From: Phytophthora hibernalis
Taxonomy: Eukaryota > Oomycota > Peronosporomycetes > Peronosporales > Peronosporaceae
Assembly (NCBI GenBank): GCA_012656075.1
Contig: JAAKBF010000384.1
Coordinates: 124,001 to 188,000 of the forward strand
Direction: 5' to 3'
Length of the DNA: 64,000 bases
How positions within the stretch are numbered: position 1 is the first letter of the stretch; every line of letters starts with the position of its first letter. Positions 45,441 through 57,835 of the stretch are shown here, piece by piece. The position numbers were made by a program, and so were the translations under genes. The notes below the pieces were generated by a model. That model saw only the letters and a program-made list of their open reading frames with translations. It was not told the DNA's origin and did not search any database.

Positions 45441-46560
45441 TGAGAATGGCAAATATAACATTCTGTTTGTGTGTATAGCGAATGTTCACTTGCCTGTCCT
45501 GCCTCGGATAAGGATTGACGAGTGGTGAGTCATTCAGCCATTGTGTTGTTCAGATATGACCAGGATTCTTACAGTATTTATCCATGATTTTGTTTTCGCA
45601 TAGATGGACAAGTTGCGCATCCGCTCTGAAAGGCGTTAAACAGTTCGTTTACGAGAAGTTTGGCGGCGGGGGGATGATCGTGGAAAGAAAATGTTACTCA
45701 CGTGATCGCTAGTAAAGTGGCTGACATTGATGATGACACTAAATTTGATGTAATGGTACAGTTCGCCTTGAATAAGAGTGCGAAACGTACGCCAGTGGAA
45801 GATGACTACATATAAACATTTGGTGGTAAAGAACATTTGTGAGATCGCTCCGGTACGCCGAGAAGATGATGATGATTTCAATTTTGAGATAAGTTCCAGT
45901 GTCAGGACTCAGGAGATGAACCAAGACCAGACAGTTCTTCAATTCAAGAGCAAAGTGGATCCACACAGTCCAAGGGCGTGAAGCTGAAGCTGAATCCCAC
46001 CGCGAAAAAGTTGGCGCCCCTCGGAAGTTACGGAAGCCTACAGTCACAGGAGAGTAATGTGAGCATAAGTGGTTTGACGCCACAGAACCGAAAGACCCGG
46101 CCATGTTCCTTACAGGCTCTGATTGTTTAAGTAGATCGGGATATGGTTGGGCTCATGGAGACACATCGATTGCTAGCGGGCGTCATAGTGAAGTTCAAGG
46201 ATTTCGACATCAAGAAGCCAACATTCAAGCGCATGAAAAATCCTGTACTAATCATGGACCCATACTTAATTCTCCTGTTGAAATTTTGTATCAAAGTTCT
46301 TCCAGTCCGGAACGAGACCAGCAGTGCCATAAATGTTGACGACGCAGACGCCACGGAAAGTATAGTGTTAGTGGGTGGATACGGTGCAGATGAAAGACGA
46401 GGGAAACTTTTCAAGGTTTCAAATCAAGATTTTCAAGCGGGTATAGAATTAGAAGACAGCGGTCCAACTTGGACTAGACACGCACGAAAAGATTATGGAA
46501 GTGGCATCTTGTTTATATCTTTATATACAACGGCGTGGCGGCAGGAAAGACGCCAGTTCT
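45441..46560. other. No identified gene
   Basis: Two open frames (45778-45981 and 46143-46718 on the plus strand) have no recognised domain; the second reads KFKDFDIKKPTFKRMKNP and an acidic middle. They may be upstream parts of the Crypton gene that follows, or unrelated repeat DNA. Confidence 0.4.
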
Positions 46561-48335
46561 GCAGTAACCGCGAGGAGGGTGCTTTTGAAAAGAAAGCACC
46601 CCGTGCTCCAAGCAAGACTTGGAAAATATCGTGCGGTTGTTTACACCTCTGCCTCGGCGGACAGCGTATATCTGGATGCCTCCCTAGTAGTGATGATGTG
46701 GTATCTATACGGACGTAGCTCAGATGCAGAGCAACTCGAGAAACAACATCTCCTGGTAAGCCATTTCAATGGTTTTACTCTCAGCCAAGTTCCTAGTCTC
46801 AATTGTTGTTTTCCGATTAGGTGGCGTATTATTTCTCAGATTCAAGCGCGTCAAAACAGCATTATTACAGGGCATCTCGCTGTTCAAGGACCCAACGTGC
46901 TTCTTAACTTGCCCGCTCGTTACGTTAGCCGCTGCTCTCACTGTGCAAGCCGCTCCTAGCAAACGCTTCTTCCCTCAGTTTCTTACCACGAAGAGAAGCG
47001 CTGCGAACTCGAGCGACATAGCAGAGTCTCAGTCTTGTGGAGCTTCTCGAGGCAGACGACAGTACGGAGGCAGTGCTAGGCGGGCCGCAGTCTTCCAACA
47101 AGAGAGCTGTGCCTGGTGCACAAGCATACGTGAACCGATTGTTGGTTAGAGTCAAGCAAACAGCGCAAGAGAGACAGATAAGGCTTACCTCGGGGCTTAC
47201 CTCACACTTCTTTCGTCGTGGTGGGGTCATGCACACCAACGACGGAAGCTTGGCTGAGAACTGGATTATTGAGCGCGGTGGGTGGCAGCTGGATCGTGTC
47301 AATAAAGCGTTCGGGTACATCCTGGGTACAACGCAGGTCGACCAGCGGGTTGCCCGCGTCTTGAGCGGATGGGGCCCGAAAGAAGGATCCCGTCTTCCGT
47401 CTCTCCACGCACTTGATCCACCAATTCGCGACCGTGTCCAAGCTCTACAAGCGGTTTTGTTTGCGAACACCATCGGGTTTGCTGATGCAGCCCTCAATCT
47501 GGACGAAACGGTGGCGGAGTGCTTAACAGCGAATCTAGTGATGCACTATCCTGACGTTCTGCTGCTCGCGGAGAATTGCGCGCTTGTCGGCAGGATGCGC
47601 GAGGCCACGGCAGCGCGATCGATCGGAGAAACAGAGGTGCTGGCCTGGAGCGCCACCATCCACTTTGCCTTCATCCCACCTCCGGAGCCTTCGAGTCCTC
47701 ATGATTGCAGCTGCGACTCCTCCACGGTGCTACAGCTTGTTAAGCGCCAGTCCGAGCAGATTGAAGTGCTTATCCTACAAAACAAGCGGTTAGAAGATCG
47801 ACAGTTAGCACTCGAGGCACAGTTGCGCACACAGTTACATATCCAACCACCAGCAAGCAACCTAGCGCCACTCTGACAGCAGCCACGCCGACAGTCAATA
47901 AGCCGTACACCCGAAAAGAAGGGATCGCAACCATTATCGGCGCTCTGGTACGAGTGCTTTACGGCCGAGCCTCGTGTATACGCCTCGCGATCGGTGAAAA
48001 AGACAACGCTGTACGAATTTAGACACGTCGTAGTATACATGATGCTGTTCTTACCAATGGGGTTCGCGCTGGATGACGCGTCCACTGCGTTTAAAAGCGA
48101 GGCGCTTACCGTTGGGCAACAGGCAGAACAAAGCATGCTCGCCTTCTTGAAAGCAAATTGGTCGTCAGCACTTGCAGCCGGTACCGCACTGAAGGCCCTA
48201 CGCAAATTCCACAAGGCCGGGAAACTCGATGCCTTCATCACCCAATTTCACGAGCTCATTACCAACGGGGCCATAGTTGACCCAACTCCTGCTTCCGCGC
48301 TTCCTGCCTTCATTCATCTGCAGCCAAAACAATAA
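46560..48335 (+). mobile_element. Crypton tyrosine-recombinase element
   Basis: Cryptons move as DNA circles using a tyrosine recombinase. In order: LFLRFKRVKTALLQGISLFK with the first catalytic Arg, FLTCPLVTLAAALTVQAAPS, then a long frame 47037-47876 with SHFFRRGGVMHTND (the H-x-x-R box), GGWQLDRVNKAFGYI (Trp and the catalytic Tyr), and after a frame change TAEPRVYASRSVKKTTLYE and ALTVGQQAEQSMLAFLKANW up to 48335, the Crypton C-terminal region. Terminal repeats, which Cryptons lack, are not expected. Frame changes near 46760, 47040 and 47880 break it. The family is known from oomycetes; the assignment is by domain order, not a database search. Confidence 0.82.
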
Positions 48336-48900
48336 CCTGCATACCATAATACACAATAATGACACTCATAGTTAATTGAAGACGATGACCGGATTCGAAC
48401 CGGCCCACATCAAAGCTGCTCCTCCACCCGGAGGCACCGTCACGGGTAAGCACAAAGGTACTCCTGCACCACGACCAGCAGCATCACCACCTGCACTACA
48501 GAAAGCAGGCGCGCATACGTACACGCGTGGCGAGAGCAGATGGCGCACACACAGTCTCGTCCAGCAGCCTTGTCCGGGTCCACGTCCTTGCGTTTGGCTT
48601 GCTACCTTGCTCGCTGGATCGATACGCGGGCCCTTGGTCGAGAGAGCGGGCTAGGTGCGGCGTTGTTGGGCTTCTTCTGTCGGGGCTGGAGGCACACGGG
48701 CTCCACGGTCGCTTCTTGTCGTGTGTTTTGTTGGGGCGGCTCCAAACGCTAAATGCCAGCAGAGCCACGTGACAAGTGATTGGTGGTTGGTTGTACGATG
48801 TCACTAAATGAAGCTAAATGTCACAAAACTGATTTTGGTTGTTTACCGGTAGTGGTTGGAACTGGTCAGACGCGGTTGGAATTTTGACGGAAATTCATCA
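48336..48900. other. Intergenic, 3' flank of Crypton
   Basis: No gene. The plus-strand phrase gaccggattcgaaccggcc near 48387 looks like a tRNA T-arm on the minus strand, but no acceptor or anticodon partner is found. Confidence 0.5.
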
Positions 48901-48902
48901 CG

Positions 48903-49500
48903 ATGTCTTTTAACTTTTGCTGCAGCGCTAACATGTGCCTCAGTGTGAATGTATTGAAGGTCCAGCAGCCGTTCAACGCAGACCTGCAAAACTCCATATA
49001 TAATGGCTGGCACTCCGTGTTTCTTACGGGCAATATATTCTTTCCGGCTGATTCTTGCATCGTTTGGTTCGAACAAAATTGCCCCGGTTCATGGTATGAT
49101 TTCGACACCTCGCTGGGGTTTCGTCAAAAGTTACTGGACCCAAGATCTATCTCGACCAGTATGAACGTGGTTTCCGACTCAGTATTCCCGTGCTCTACTG
49201 CGATGACAGGACGAATCATGACACCACTCAAGGATGGCGAAATCAATCGTATCCTGCCGTCACTGCGAAGCTCGGCGCGGACGTTGCACAACGCACTTAC
49301 GTCCGTTCGGAAGACTGACAAGTAGGGTACGGGCAGCATGCAGAAGGTTTATAGCCGTCTAAACCTTCCGCTGTCCTACAACCGTGAACTACGCGGCCTC
49401 CGTCTCAATAACATCTTCAAGAGGACAAACCATCGCGTGCAAACTATCGGAATCTCACAGATTCGCACTACTTTCAATGGTGACATGGGCTTCGATGCGA
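48903..49500 (+). pseudogene. Second Harbinger-like transposase fragment
   Basis: The frame 48903-49325 encodes NCPGSWYDFDTSLGFRQKLL, SDSVFPCSTAMTGRIMTPLK and LRSSARTLHNALTSVRK; the next frame continues with SMQKVYSRLNLPLSYNRELR and RLNNIFKRTNHRVQTIGISQ. These are C-terminal DDE segments of an oomycete-type PIF/Harbinger-like transposase, distinct from the one at 42.7 kb. N-terminal parts are missing. Confidence 0.7.
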
Positions 49501-49965
49501 TGGTGTGACGATGTGGAGAAGACCGCTTGACCTGAGTGTCCTGGGCCGCTACCTTTACGGATTCCAACCAAGACCAAGTGCGTTGTTTTAGTCGACTGTA
49601 TTTGTCGACTGAATGTTACGTTGAAAACTAATTGATGTTGCGTTGATAGTGCGCTGAGTCTACTTTGACAAAACATCGATATTGGATGAATGTGTGATGC
49701 AGAGTCGTGCACCGCATGCATCGTTTGCAACTTGGAGATTGCTCATTTTGAAGATCCTTCGTATTTTATCGTGGAAGCAGAGTGAAACCATGAATCGCCG
49801 TGTATTGAATGTTAACTGAGGGTACTTGATAATCGAACGCTACAACATGAATGTACTTCGTTGTGTCTTGCGTACTTGCCGCTCCAAATCCTGCCTTAAA
49901 CACATTGCATACCGGGTTGACCACGTTCGGCTACTTGAACATAAGGTCAACAGATTCGGCTTGCA
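49501..49965. other. No identified feature
   Basis: AT-rich spacer between the Harbinger-like fragment and the DUF6818-like gene. No reading frame or repeat of note. Confidence 0.5.
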
Positions 49966-51174
49966 TTATTCCTTCATGAGGACAGTCCCGATCAGCAGCA
50001 TCAGTTCCTGCGTACGAACGCGGGTGTCTTCATTGTCGCGTCGCACCCTCTCTTCCATCTCGATCTTCTCTTGACGGCGCCGCTTTTCGGCCTCGGCCTT
50101 ATCGGCCAGAAGACGTGCCTTGTTGGCATCATTCTCGTTGTACTGGCGCTGGTTCTCGTCCGCGCGATGGGCACTGGCCTTGCGGTCACTTTCCTAGCGG
50201 AAGAGCATCATCATTTCGAAGACGCGCTCGCCAATTTTTCTGGAAGAGCTCTCGAGGTCGACCAGCTTCCTCTTTAGAGTAGTTGTCGACTTCATTGCGC
50301 GGACGCGCTTCGTCTTAGCGAGCTTGCTTCAACCTCGTCATGATCGTCCTCATCTCCGGCACGCTTCGCGCCAACTGTTTCGCGGAACCCGTACAAGTCC
50401 GCGCCCCCAAGGCGGTGGCCTCTTTCGTATCGGCACTATCAGGTTGAAGGCCGTGAACAGTCGCTGTATTAGTGGAAGTGTCTGCACCACCTGGTGTAGC
50501 GATCTTTCTTGGCTTCTTCAATCCAGCAGAACGGATGCGGTGTGTTGCGGTCGTGTCGGGGAGCGGAGCCGACTAAAGCATTAACGCGAACGATTCCAAG
50601 CCGTCCGCATCAAGTGACATGTTGAACGTGCCTTGGGTTTGGCAGCGAAACGGAGTTTGGGTTGCCTCGGGGGTCAAACCCGGATAATCTCCTCACCCCC
50701 AGCAGAAACATGCTGCTCTGCGGCCTCGTGGTGGAACGAGTTGCTGCTGATGGCCTCACTGCCAGCCACCACGGCAACTTCAGTCGCCCTCGTTGTCGTA
50801 AAAACGGGGAGGGGAGGGGTCGAAGCTGAAGTCGGGTTCGACGAGGGGCCAATCGGATTGATCTTCGTCGTCGTCGTCGTCCATCTCGAGCACATTGGCT
50901 TGTTGTCAATATAAATCTTCAAAACCTTCGATTGCTTGACGTACAGAGGCATGGCAGCCATACCGATCGGCTTGCGGGCGATATACAAGGCTTTGAACTT
51001 GCGCCTCAGGCTATCGAGGTCACGCTCAACCAAGCCACGAGAGCGAGTCGTGTTGTAAACGGCGGTCAAGCGCTCCCATTCGTCCTTGCCGAGAGGCAAG
51101 TACTCCTCCACGAGCATCAGCAGTTGGGTGAAATCGTTCATCTTGTACGTGGGTCTTCCAGTTACTTTAACCAT
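49966..51174 (-). CDS. DUF6818-like Myb-type protein (frameshifted)
   Basis: Starts at 51174 with MVKVTGRPTYKMNDFTQLLM, followed by LVEEYLPLGKDEWERLTAVY and SLRRKFKALYIARKPIG, the Myb/SANT-like head of a family that is strongly expanded in oomycetes. A Thr/Ser-rich linker follows. The C-terminal coiled coil, in other frames (50190-49966), reads NENDANKARLLADKAEAEKR and MEERVRRDNEDTRVR and ends GTVLMKE (stop 49966-49968). Several frame changes occur between 50650 and 50190. The large copy number of this family in oomycetes and its location among transposons suggest mobile-element association; function unknown. Confidence 0.65.
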
Positions 51175-51242
51175 CTATGCCGGGCGACATCAACACCGTT
51201 AGTTATACGCACATCATATTGAAGATCGAGCAACACAGCATA

Positions 51243-51437
51243 CTATTTCAGAGAGGCGGGGTTGCTTGGGGTAGTGGTGGCGGCCTGCTGGTGTAGGGAA
51301 CTCGACGAAAGTGAGAGATGCAAGACTGCGTCGGAGATGATCACCTCGGCCACCAAGAGTGCTTCTGCCGAGCAATTCGATCCCGCACCACCATTTTGCA
51401 ACAGCAGATCATCGTAGTCTACCATTAAGGCGCGCAA
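51243..51437 (-). other. Small open frame between SET and DUF6818 genes
   Basis: A frame of 64 codons (MRALMVDYDDLLLQNGG..., Ser-rich end) lies on the same strand between the two neighbours. It may be a fragment of either gene; nothing specific is seen. Confidence 0.25.
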
Positions 51438-51699
51438 ATCGCGCGAGCGATAACTGCAAAGCCGTCGTACTTGACTTTGGTACGTTCAAAATTCTGTCGT
51501 GGTGGCGCGAGCCTGACGTGTTGGTGCCAAAGCAAACTGACGGCGGTGGGATGTGCGATATTTCGAAGCACATAAGTTTCAAAGGCCACCACCTTCGCTG
51601 CAATACAAAATGTCGCGCCGCTGCAAAGTTCATGAATTTTATTATCTGTACATGCAGCATAGGTAGAGCTTACCTACCTCCAACTGAGCAAATCCTAGC

Positions 51700-52480
51700 C
51701 ATACATTAACAGCGGCCTTCAGCTGGATGCTTGCATTTCTTACGGGTCGTCATGATCCTGGATATCGCGATGGCGACACTCGTCGTCGACGTAGCGGCAC
51801 ACAAACCACAAGTCGTCACCGTTGTCGGCGGTGACTTTCTCTCCTCGGTCGATGTACTCCGTTGTAACCACGACGACCGTCGTGCATCGCCCGTTGGCAA
51901 CTTCAACAAACTTGACGAGAGAATACAGGAGTGGTTTATGAACCACATCGGACCACTCCTGCCTTCGGCGTTGATCGTCACGCGAACAGGAAACTTCGGC
52001 TTCTCCGGCCGCGTTTTCAAGACCAGGCGGTCGCCGGTGTTGCGCGGACGATAGCAATGAGGGACAGTCACATACTCGATCTTACCCAGGTACTGCCCGA
52101 GTACATTTCCAGCGCGGATATCCGCGGCAACCACGCACAGCGCCGATGTGCGGATGTTGCGTCCCAGGTACACCTTGTTCGACTCCTTCAGTCCGTTCGC
52201 GCATTTGCCATCGTATGGGCAACAATTAATGTTTGCAATAGAGGTGCATCAATTCGTTCCGACACTTGTCCACAGGGCTTGGCGACGAGCAGGTGCACTG
52301 ATGCACGTCAGGGAACTCGGTGTCGAGTGGGTTGAGGTGCTCGCGAAGGGAGGTACGCGACACGGCCAGCGAGCAGACACAAACACGTCGTGTGAGGTAG
52401 GCGGCTCTGATCAGCGGTGTATGGCTTCCGGAGAGGTAGGGCCGGACGAGGACGAGCTTACGGCGTCGCAGCTTCACGAC
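51700..52480 (-). pseudogene. AWS-SET histone methyltransferase remnant
   Basis: Read on the minus strand: a cysteine-rich pre-SET (AWS-like) part with FPDVHQCTC, DKCRNELMHLYC and in the next frame CCPYDGKCAN; then the SET core with YLGRNIRTSALCVVAADIRAG, VLGQYLGKIEYV, MWFINHSC (the catalytic NHSC motif), and in the next frame FVEVANGRCTTVVVVTTEYI and DRGEKVTADNGDDLWFVC. SET enzymes methylate histone lysines using S-adenosylmethionine. Frame changes near 52170, 51940 and 51900, and substitutions such as ADNG where GYG-like sequence is usual, suggest a decayed or divergent copy. Upstream frames to 52742 (MPVKATLTMASSKPEQ) may be further N-terminal parts. Confidence 0.7.
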
Positions 52481-53320
52481 GAGAATGATGTCCGGCCAGA
52501 CGTGCTAGCAGAGACGCTGTACGCGGGAGTTCGCGCGGTGATCGTAAGCGCTTCTCGAGATACACCAGCGATGAAGTGGTCGGGCTCGCGGGGTACGCAC
52601 CAGCGACGCGATCGATGGTGGCACTGCCTGCAAGGTAGGCGGTGGGTTTGACTCGGCCTTGAACAATCTGAGTAGCCAGGTGAAAGCGTAGCTGCTCCGG
52701 TTTACTCGACGCCATCGTCAACGTCGCCTTCACGGGCATCACGGCGGCCGCTGCCGACGCCTTTGCGTTTGCGCTGCTTGCTTCTGGATACGTTCGGTGA
52801 TGTATTCTCGTTCTCGCTGCTAGACGAGTTTAGGATGCAGCGCAGCTTCTAGTGAGCTGCAGAGGGAACGATCTCCACCATAGCGGCTGGGAGTGCAGTG
52901 TACCTTAGGCTTCATTGAGCAGCAAATAACAACACCCACCTTTTCGAGTCGTCTTGTCTTCTTCTCGATTCTGCGGCAGAATTGAGAGTGACCGACTTGG
53001 CGATCAAACGGAAGATTCATGCGCGACGTTTAAGACAAGAGCTTGATGGAACCTTCGACCGGAGTGATTGTAACTTAAAATAAAAAACTGCCAACATTTA
53101 AAGTTTAAGATGGGTTCACTGCATATTGCTAGAGGTAGGTGAGTTCATCGTGACGAGTTTCTGGGTTCATGGGCAGATATGCTACGATATACCCCGACAT
53201 ATCAGCTGCAGATATGCCAGGTGGGTATGCTATTTTTGAAAGTCATTCAACGGCATTAATCGCATGTCATCTCAAGCGGGCCATACATTATGCATTTATA
53301 AAGACATAATAATAATAAGG
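52481..53320 (-). other. Upstream part of SET region; no further gene
   Basis: Minus-strand frames here are Ser/Arg-rich and broken (for example MASSKPEQLRFHLATQIVQG). They may be the decayed 5' end of the SET gene. From about 53050 the sequence is AT-rich, with an ATA-rich stretch near 53305-53318 that may be the 3' tail of the LINE. Confidence 0.4.
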
Positions 53321-56300
53321 TTGTGGTATATTGTGTTACAAATTTTGCGATAGAACCGAACTCTAATAACCGTTCTTAGCAGGCGATCCTTGTCCTGCCA
53401 AGCTTCCGAGCCTCTCTCCGCTCCCATCCGTCGCTATCCGTCCTCTCCGTCTCTGCATGCCCTGCTTCCTCACGACTGGTCCATGCCTGCCATCGTCATT
53501 TCTGACCATCTCGTCATATCTCCTTCCACTATCGAACTCGCCTCCTCGCCAAATGATTCAGACTCACCCCGTCCGACATCTTGTGCATCTTGCTTGCACG
53601 TCTGTCCATGGCCCAATTTGCGAGCCAATCTGCTACCTTGTTCTTCTCGCGATAGTGATGTGTCCACGTTAGCACCTCATCGATCTGCTAGATGTCTGGT
53701 AATGCGATACCAGTGTTGCATCTTTCGCGATTTCGGTAGTTTTCTGTTCTTCATCATGCCCAAGATCAGGGCACTATCATCAACAATGTGGATGCCTTTC
53801 CACCGCTGTTCCACTGCGTATCAGAGTAGACGCTGTAGTCCCACATACTCGGCTACGTTATTAATAGTGCTGGGCACTCCCAGCGCGGTTGCCGCCGCCC
53901 ATACTAACACCGGCTGCTCTCTACCAGGTCCACACTGCACGAACAAACTCCCGCTGCCGCCCGGCCCTGGGTTCCCTCTGAGCCCCGTCAAAGAAACCAA
54001 CCCTTGTGTGTGATACACTGGCTTGCGACTGTTCCCTTTTGATTCGGCCCTCCAATAGGCTGCTATCCACGTTGCCGCTGATATACGTGGTTTGGTCTCC
54101 TTCGTGAGCGGATACAGCCCCAACCTGTATCGCTCGTAAGCCTCCGTAATCGTGGCAATGAGTCGCCGCGCTCGTTCGTGCTCATCTTCAATTTACATCC
54201 CTGTCGGATGTTTACGATCCACATTGTAACGCCAAATTGATGTTATCGTCGTCGCACATCCTATCGGCCACATCCGCTCCGCCACCTCATGAAGCATCTC
54301 CCAAGGCTCAAACTGGCACTCCACCCCCATTGCGTTAACCACTGCGGCGTATGTGTCAACTCGAATCCAAAGAGATGTCCTTGAGTAGCTCGTTCAGTGG
54401 CCCTTGTGCACCACCTCCCCATTCTTGCTCTCGTCCCCAACCCACTACCATGTGTTCCCAGTGATCCTGCGCTATCGGACAGGCCCAAACGAGATGGGCC
54501 GTCCCTATTGTGTCGCTGCGCTCACAACCACTGCGCGGACACCGATACCTTTGTCGTTTCCCATCCAGAGTCGTAGTCGATTGTGCTTGAGCTTGATTAC
54601 GTTCAGCTGTTGGTACGCTGAGAGTCCCTCCAGCTGCTGTACTTTGATCCATTTCACCTCGTTGATCGTTGCCGCCAGTTGCGAATGATGCTTGGTCCAC
54701 GCTGTCATGATTTCACCGATAGCCTTGCCCGCTGCCTTGCTTCTCTTAGTCATCACTGCACGTCGATAGTCTCGCCTCGATTGTTTCTAGCGTCTGGTTC
54801 CAGCCCACAGCGGACGCATTTTGGTGAGCCACGGGTGTGGCGTACACCACACTTCTTTCGGCTCCTCTTTGAGTAATGACGCTACAGCTTGGTCCTGTGT
54901 CCGTTCCTTCTCGTTCCACCCCAGTGCGTTGTCATGAGATCCCCACGTGTGTTCTATCGTTCTCTTACCCGCTGTCCGGACCATGAACCTGTGATGCTTA
55001 TCGTCTCCTTTGTAGTGGACTTGCAATGTGTCGTCTTCTGCTGGTCTGGTGAGCAACTCCGGCATGTTCACCAGCATGCTCCTGCACTCTACCACGTACA
55101 TGTGTGCAGCTTTGCTACTTAGAGGTAGCTCCCTGCCAACCGGCGCGAATACCAGCTTCCCCGATGCTACCCATCTAATGCTGAGCAAATCTTGAACTTG
55201 TTTGCTTCTGTCGCTCTCCACTAGCGCCGTATATTCACTCCATTGTTTTTGTCGACCCATGTCATCCCAAATGTAGATCGCTCCCAGCGAAACGTGCGGA
55301 AATGCACTTGCCATGAAGACCCCTTTACTGCTCCTACGAACCTTGGTGAACGCCGTCAGATCCGTTCGGAGCTGTCCGGCGCAGTCCATTTCGAGTCCCT
55401 CATTAGTCCATCGAACCGTTAATCCATTGCTGCTTCTCATATGCATCCGTAGCTTTTATTGCGCTCTTCTCCTCATTGTCATCGACATGATCCCTAATAT
55501 CCATTCTGCCCACGGCCTGCCCGTGGCCCACAAGCTGCTCTTGTATCCGTTGGTTGGTTTGCTGCGCCGTGGCTCCAGGTGCTGAGCTTGTACGCCGTCT
55601 CTGTCTTGCAGTATCGCGCCCACTGCTTGCTTGTTGTCTTCTGTGTGAGCACCCACTCTCCTACTGCTGCTGCACTCATCGCAACCAGCTCCACTTCCAC
55701 GTTTGGCAGTCTGATGCCACCTTGCGAGGGGTGCAATTCCGCTCGCTCCGCCGCTATCCATCCCTGTGCAGTCCGCTCCGTGCCCGTGAAGATTCCATTC
55801 CATACAAAATTTCGAAGGCGGCGACCAGCCATCTTGACAGTGTCGTACGACGGCCAAGCATGTCGTGCCACGTACATCATCTTTGGGATTATGATCGCTG
55901 CTGCGATCATGGCTATCTGTTGCGCCGTGTTAGTTTTTACTTCGGCTAATGCCAATCGTATCCGTATCACCTAAAAGGCTCGTGTCCACGCCACCTCTGT
56001 TGTCTCCATGGTGTCTGCTACGTGCCCTAAACAGCGAACATAATCCACTGTCTCCACCTTCTCCTCTGCGGTTCCCGTCGTGACTGCCGTCTCATTGCTC
56101 TTGCTGCTGGAGTTCCCTAGCTGTATCGCCACTGACTTCTTGAGGTTTAGTCGCAATCCAGAAACTGCCGTGAAGCGGCCCACTGCTCTGATTGCTGTTT
56201 CTTGCATCTGGCTGGTGGCGATATTGATGGTTGTGTCGTCTGCATAGCCTGCCACTTGCAGCTGCTGTCCGCTGCATCCTGGACCCAGCGTAATACCTTT

Positions 56301-57835
56301 CAGTCCTTTGTCGCTTTCGACTTCGTCATATAGCAGATCCACTGCAATAATGAATAGAAGTGGGGCGAGAGGGCAATCTTGCCGAATCCCGCTTGACACT
56401 TTGATTGCCCTAGACAAAGAACCGTTCGCCAGAAAGCGGACTGTCGTATTCTCGGGCATTGATGCCACGATTCGACAGAGCTTATGGGAAACCCCTTCTG
56501 GCGTAGGACTTCTAATAGGAAGTCTCTGTGAAGCGAATCATACGCCTTGGCAAAGTCAAGGAGTAGTGCCTGCGCTTCTGTCAGCTCTTGTTCGTTCCGA
56601 CACGCCTATTTCGCCGACTCGAATAAATCGATGGCTTCGTGTATCGTCTTACCAGGCATAAATCCGCATTGGGTGGTGTGAACGATTCGAGTGATGTATC
56701 TGCGGACTCGTCGCGCGAGTATTCGCGTGAAGATGTTGTAGTCCGAGTTGAGTAAAGCAATTGGTCTATTGTTGAGTGGATCGCTTCGATCTCCCCTTTG
56801 CTAATACTGAAGATGAAAGCCTCCACGAAAGTTCTTGACGTGTGGCCCTCATCCATACAGTTGTTGAATATGGACGTCAGGACGGGTACTAGATCGTCAA
56901 TGTGATCTTGGTACCAGTCATTACTTAGGTCGTCAGGGCCACAAGTCTTACCCTTTTGAACCTCCTAATCACCGCGTGCACTTCCTCCACCGTAAAGACC
57001 GCATCAATATCCGTCATGTCGATCACACTCCAGCTCTGTGCTATCCTACCAACATAGTCCGCTGTCTTCATGTGCCAGTGATGCTCCATTAAAACCCGGC
57101 TCCCAATTGTCTGCCAGGATGTTGGCCTTGTCGTGCTGATCTTGTTCAAAGCTTCTTGTTCTCGAGACTAGTGCTGGTATCAGATTGTCACCGTATTTGG
57201 TACAGAGTCGATTGAAGAAATGCTTTGTTGAAGCTTTCGAACTCCATGTATTTTTCCTGACAAGTACACGTCTTCTGCACCGGCGCTCTTCCTGCAGTTG
57301 ATGCAGCCTGTCCATCAGCTCCTGTCGCACATTGTCATTGTCCGTGTCAGCATATCCTTGCTTCTCTAGTCGCTGCTTCACGCGTTTTATTCGTTGCCTA
57401 AATCCGTTCGTCATGCGTTGTCGGGCTGTCCTCTTGATTGTCATCAATTCACCTCTTAATTGTCATCAATTCACCTCGTAATGTCTTCTTAAAATTGTCC
57501 CAGAGTTGGGCTGTGTATTTTGAGCTGGTGTCCTTCAGGTTATCGCTGCGGTGCTGTAGTCTGCTCTCTACCAGACTGCGGGTGGCCGCTTTGGCGTACT
57601 CTGGCGGTGGGTACACTTTCGGCTGTTTCTTCATTCGGATGTGTTCGCGTGGCGAGTGTAGTTCGAGCAAGACCGCTCTATGATCTGCCTTACACGGAGA
57701 TTCTTCCACTGTTATCCCTCGTATAAGCCGTTGTCTGGTGGAGCTTGCATACCATCTGTCAATTCGCGATGTGCCTACACTCCCGTCTTTGGCCTTGTGT
57801 CTGTGTGTATGATGCAGATGTACGTATCGTTAGAC
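53320..57835 (-). mobile_element. LINE retrotransposon, 5'-truncated
   Basis: Minus-strand order: the last part of an AP-type endonuclease (GTSRIDRWYAS...KADHRAVLLEL, 57835-57640), a basic linker, reverse transcriptase (GIRQDCPLAPLLFI then AGYADDT near 56246), a zinc-binding region (CPRSGCERSDTIGTAHLVW), and RNase H (NPGPGGSGSLFV, then NNVAEYVGLQRLL, IVDDSALILGMM, and KVADWLANWAMD, about 54123-53590). This is a non-LTR element with a C-terminal RNase H. It begins within the endonuclease, the 5' truncation usual for LINEs. Many frame changes. The 3' tail is probably the short ATT/TAA-rich stretch near 53310. Confidence 0.88.

Noticed and set aside
48382..48420. tRNA-like T-arm (gaccggattcgaaccggcc) on the minus strand
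   Set aside because: No matching acceptor strand, D-arm or anticodon arm at the needed spacing, so a tRNA gene is not supported.
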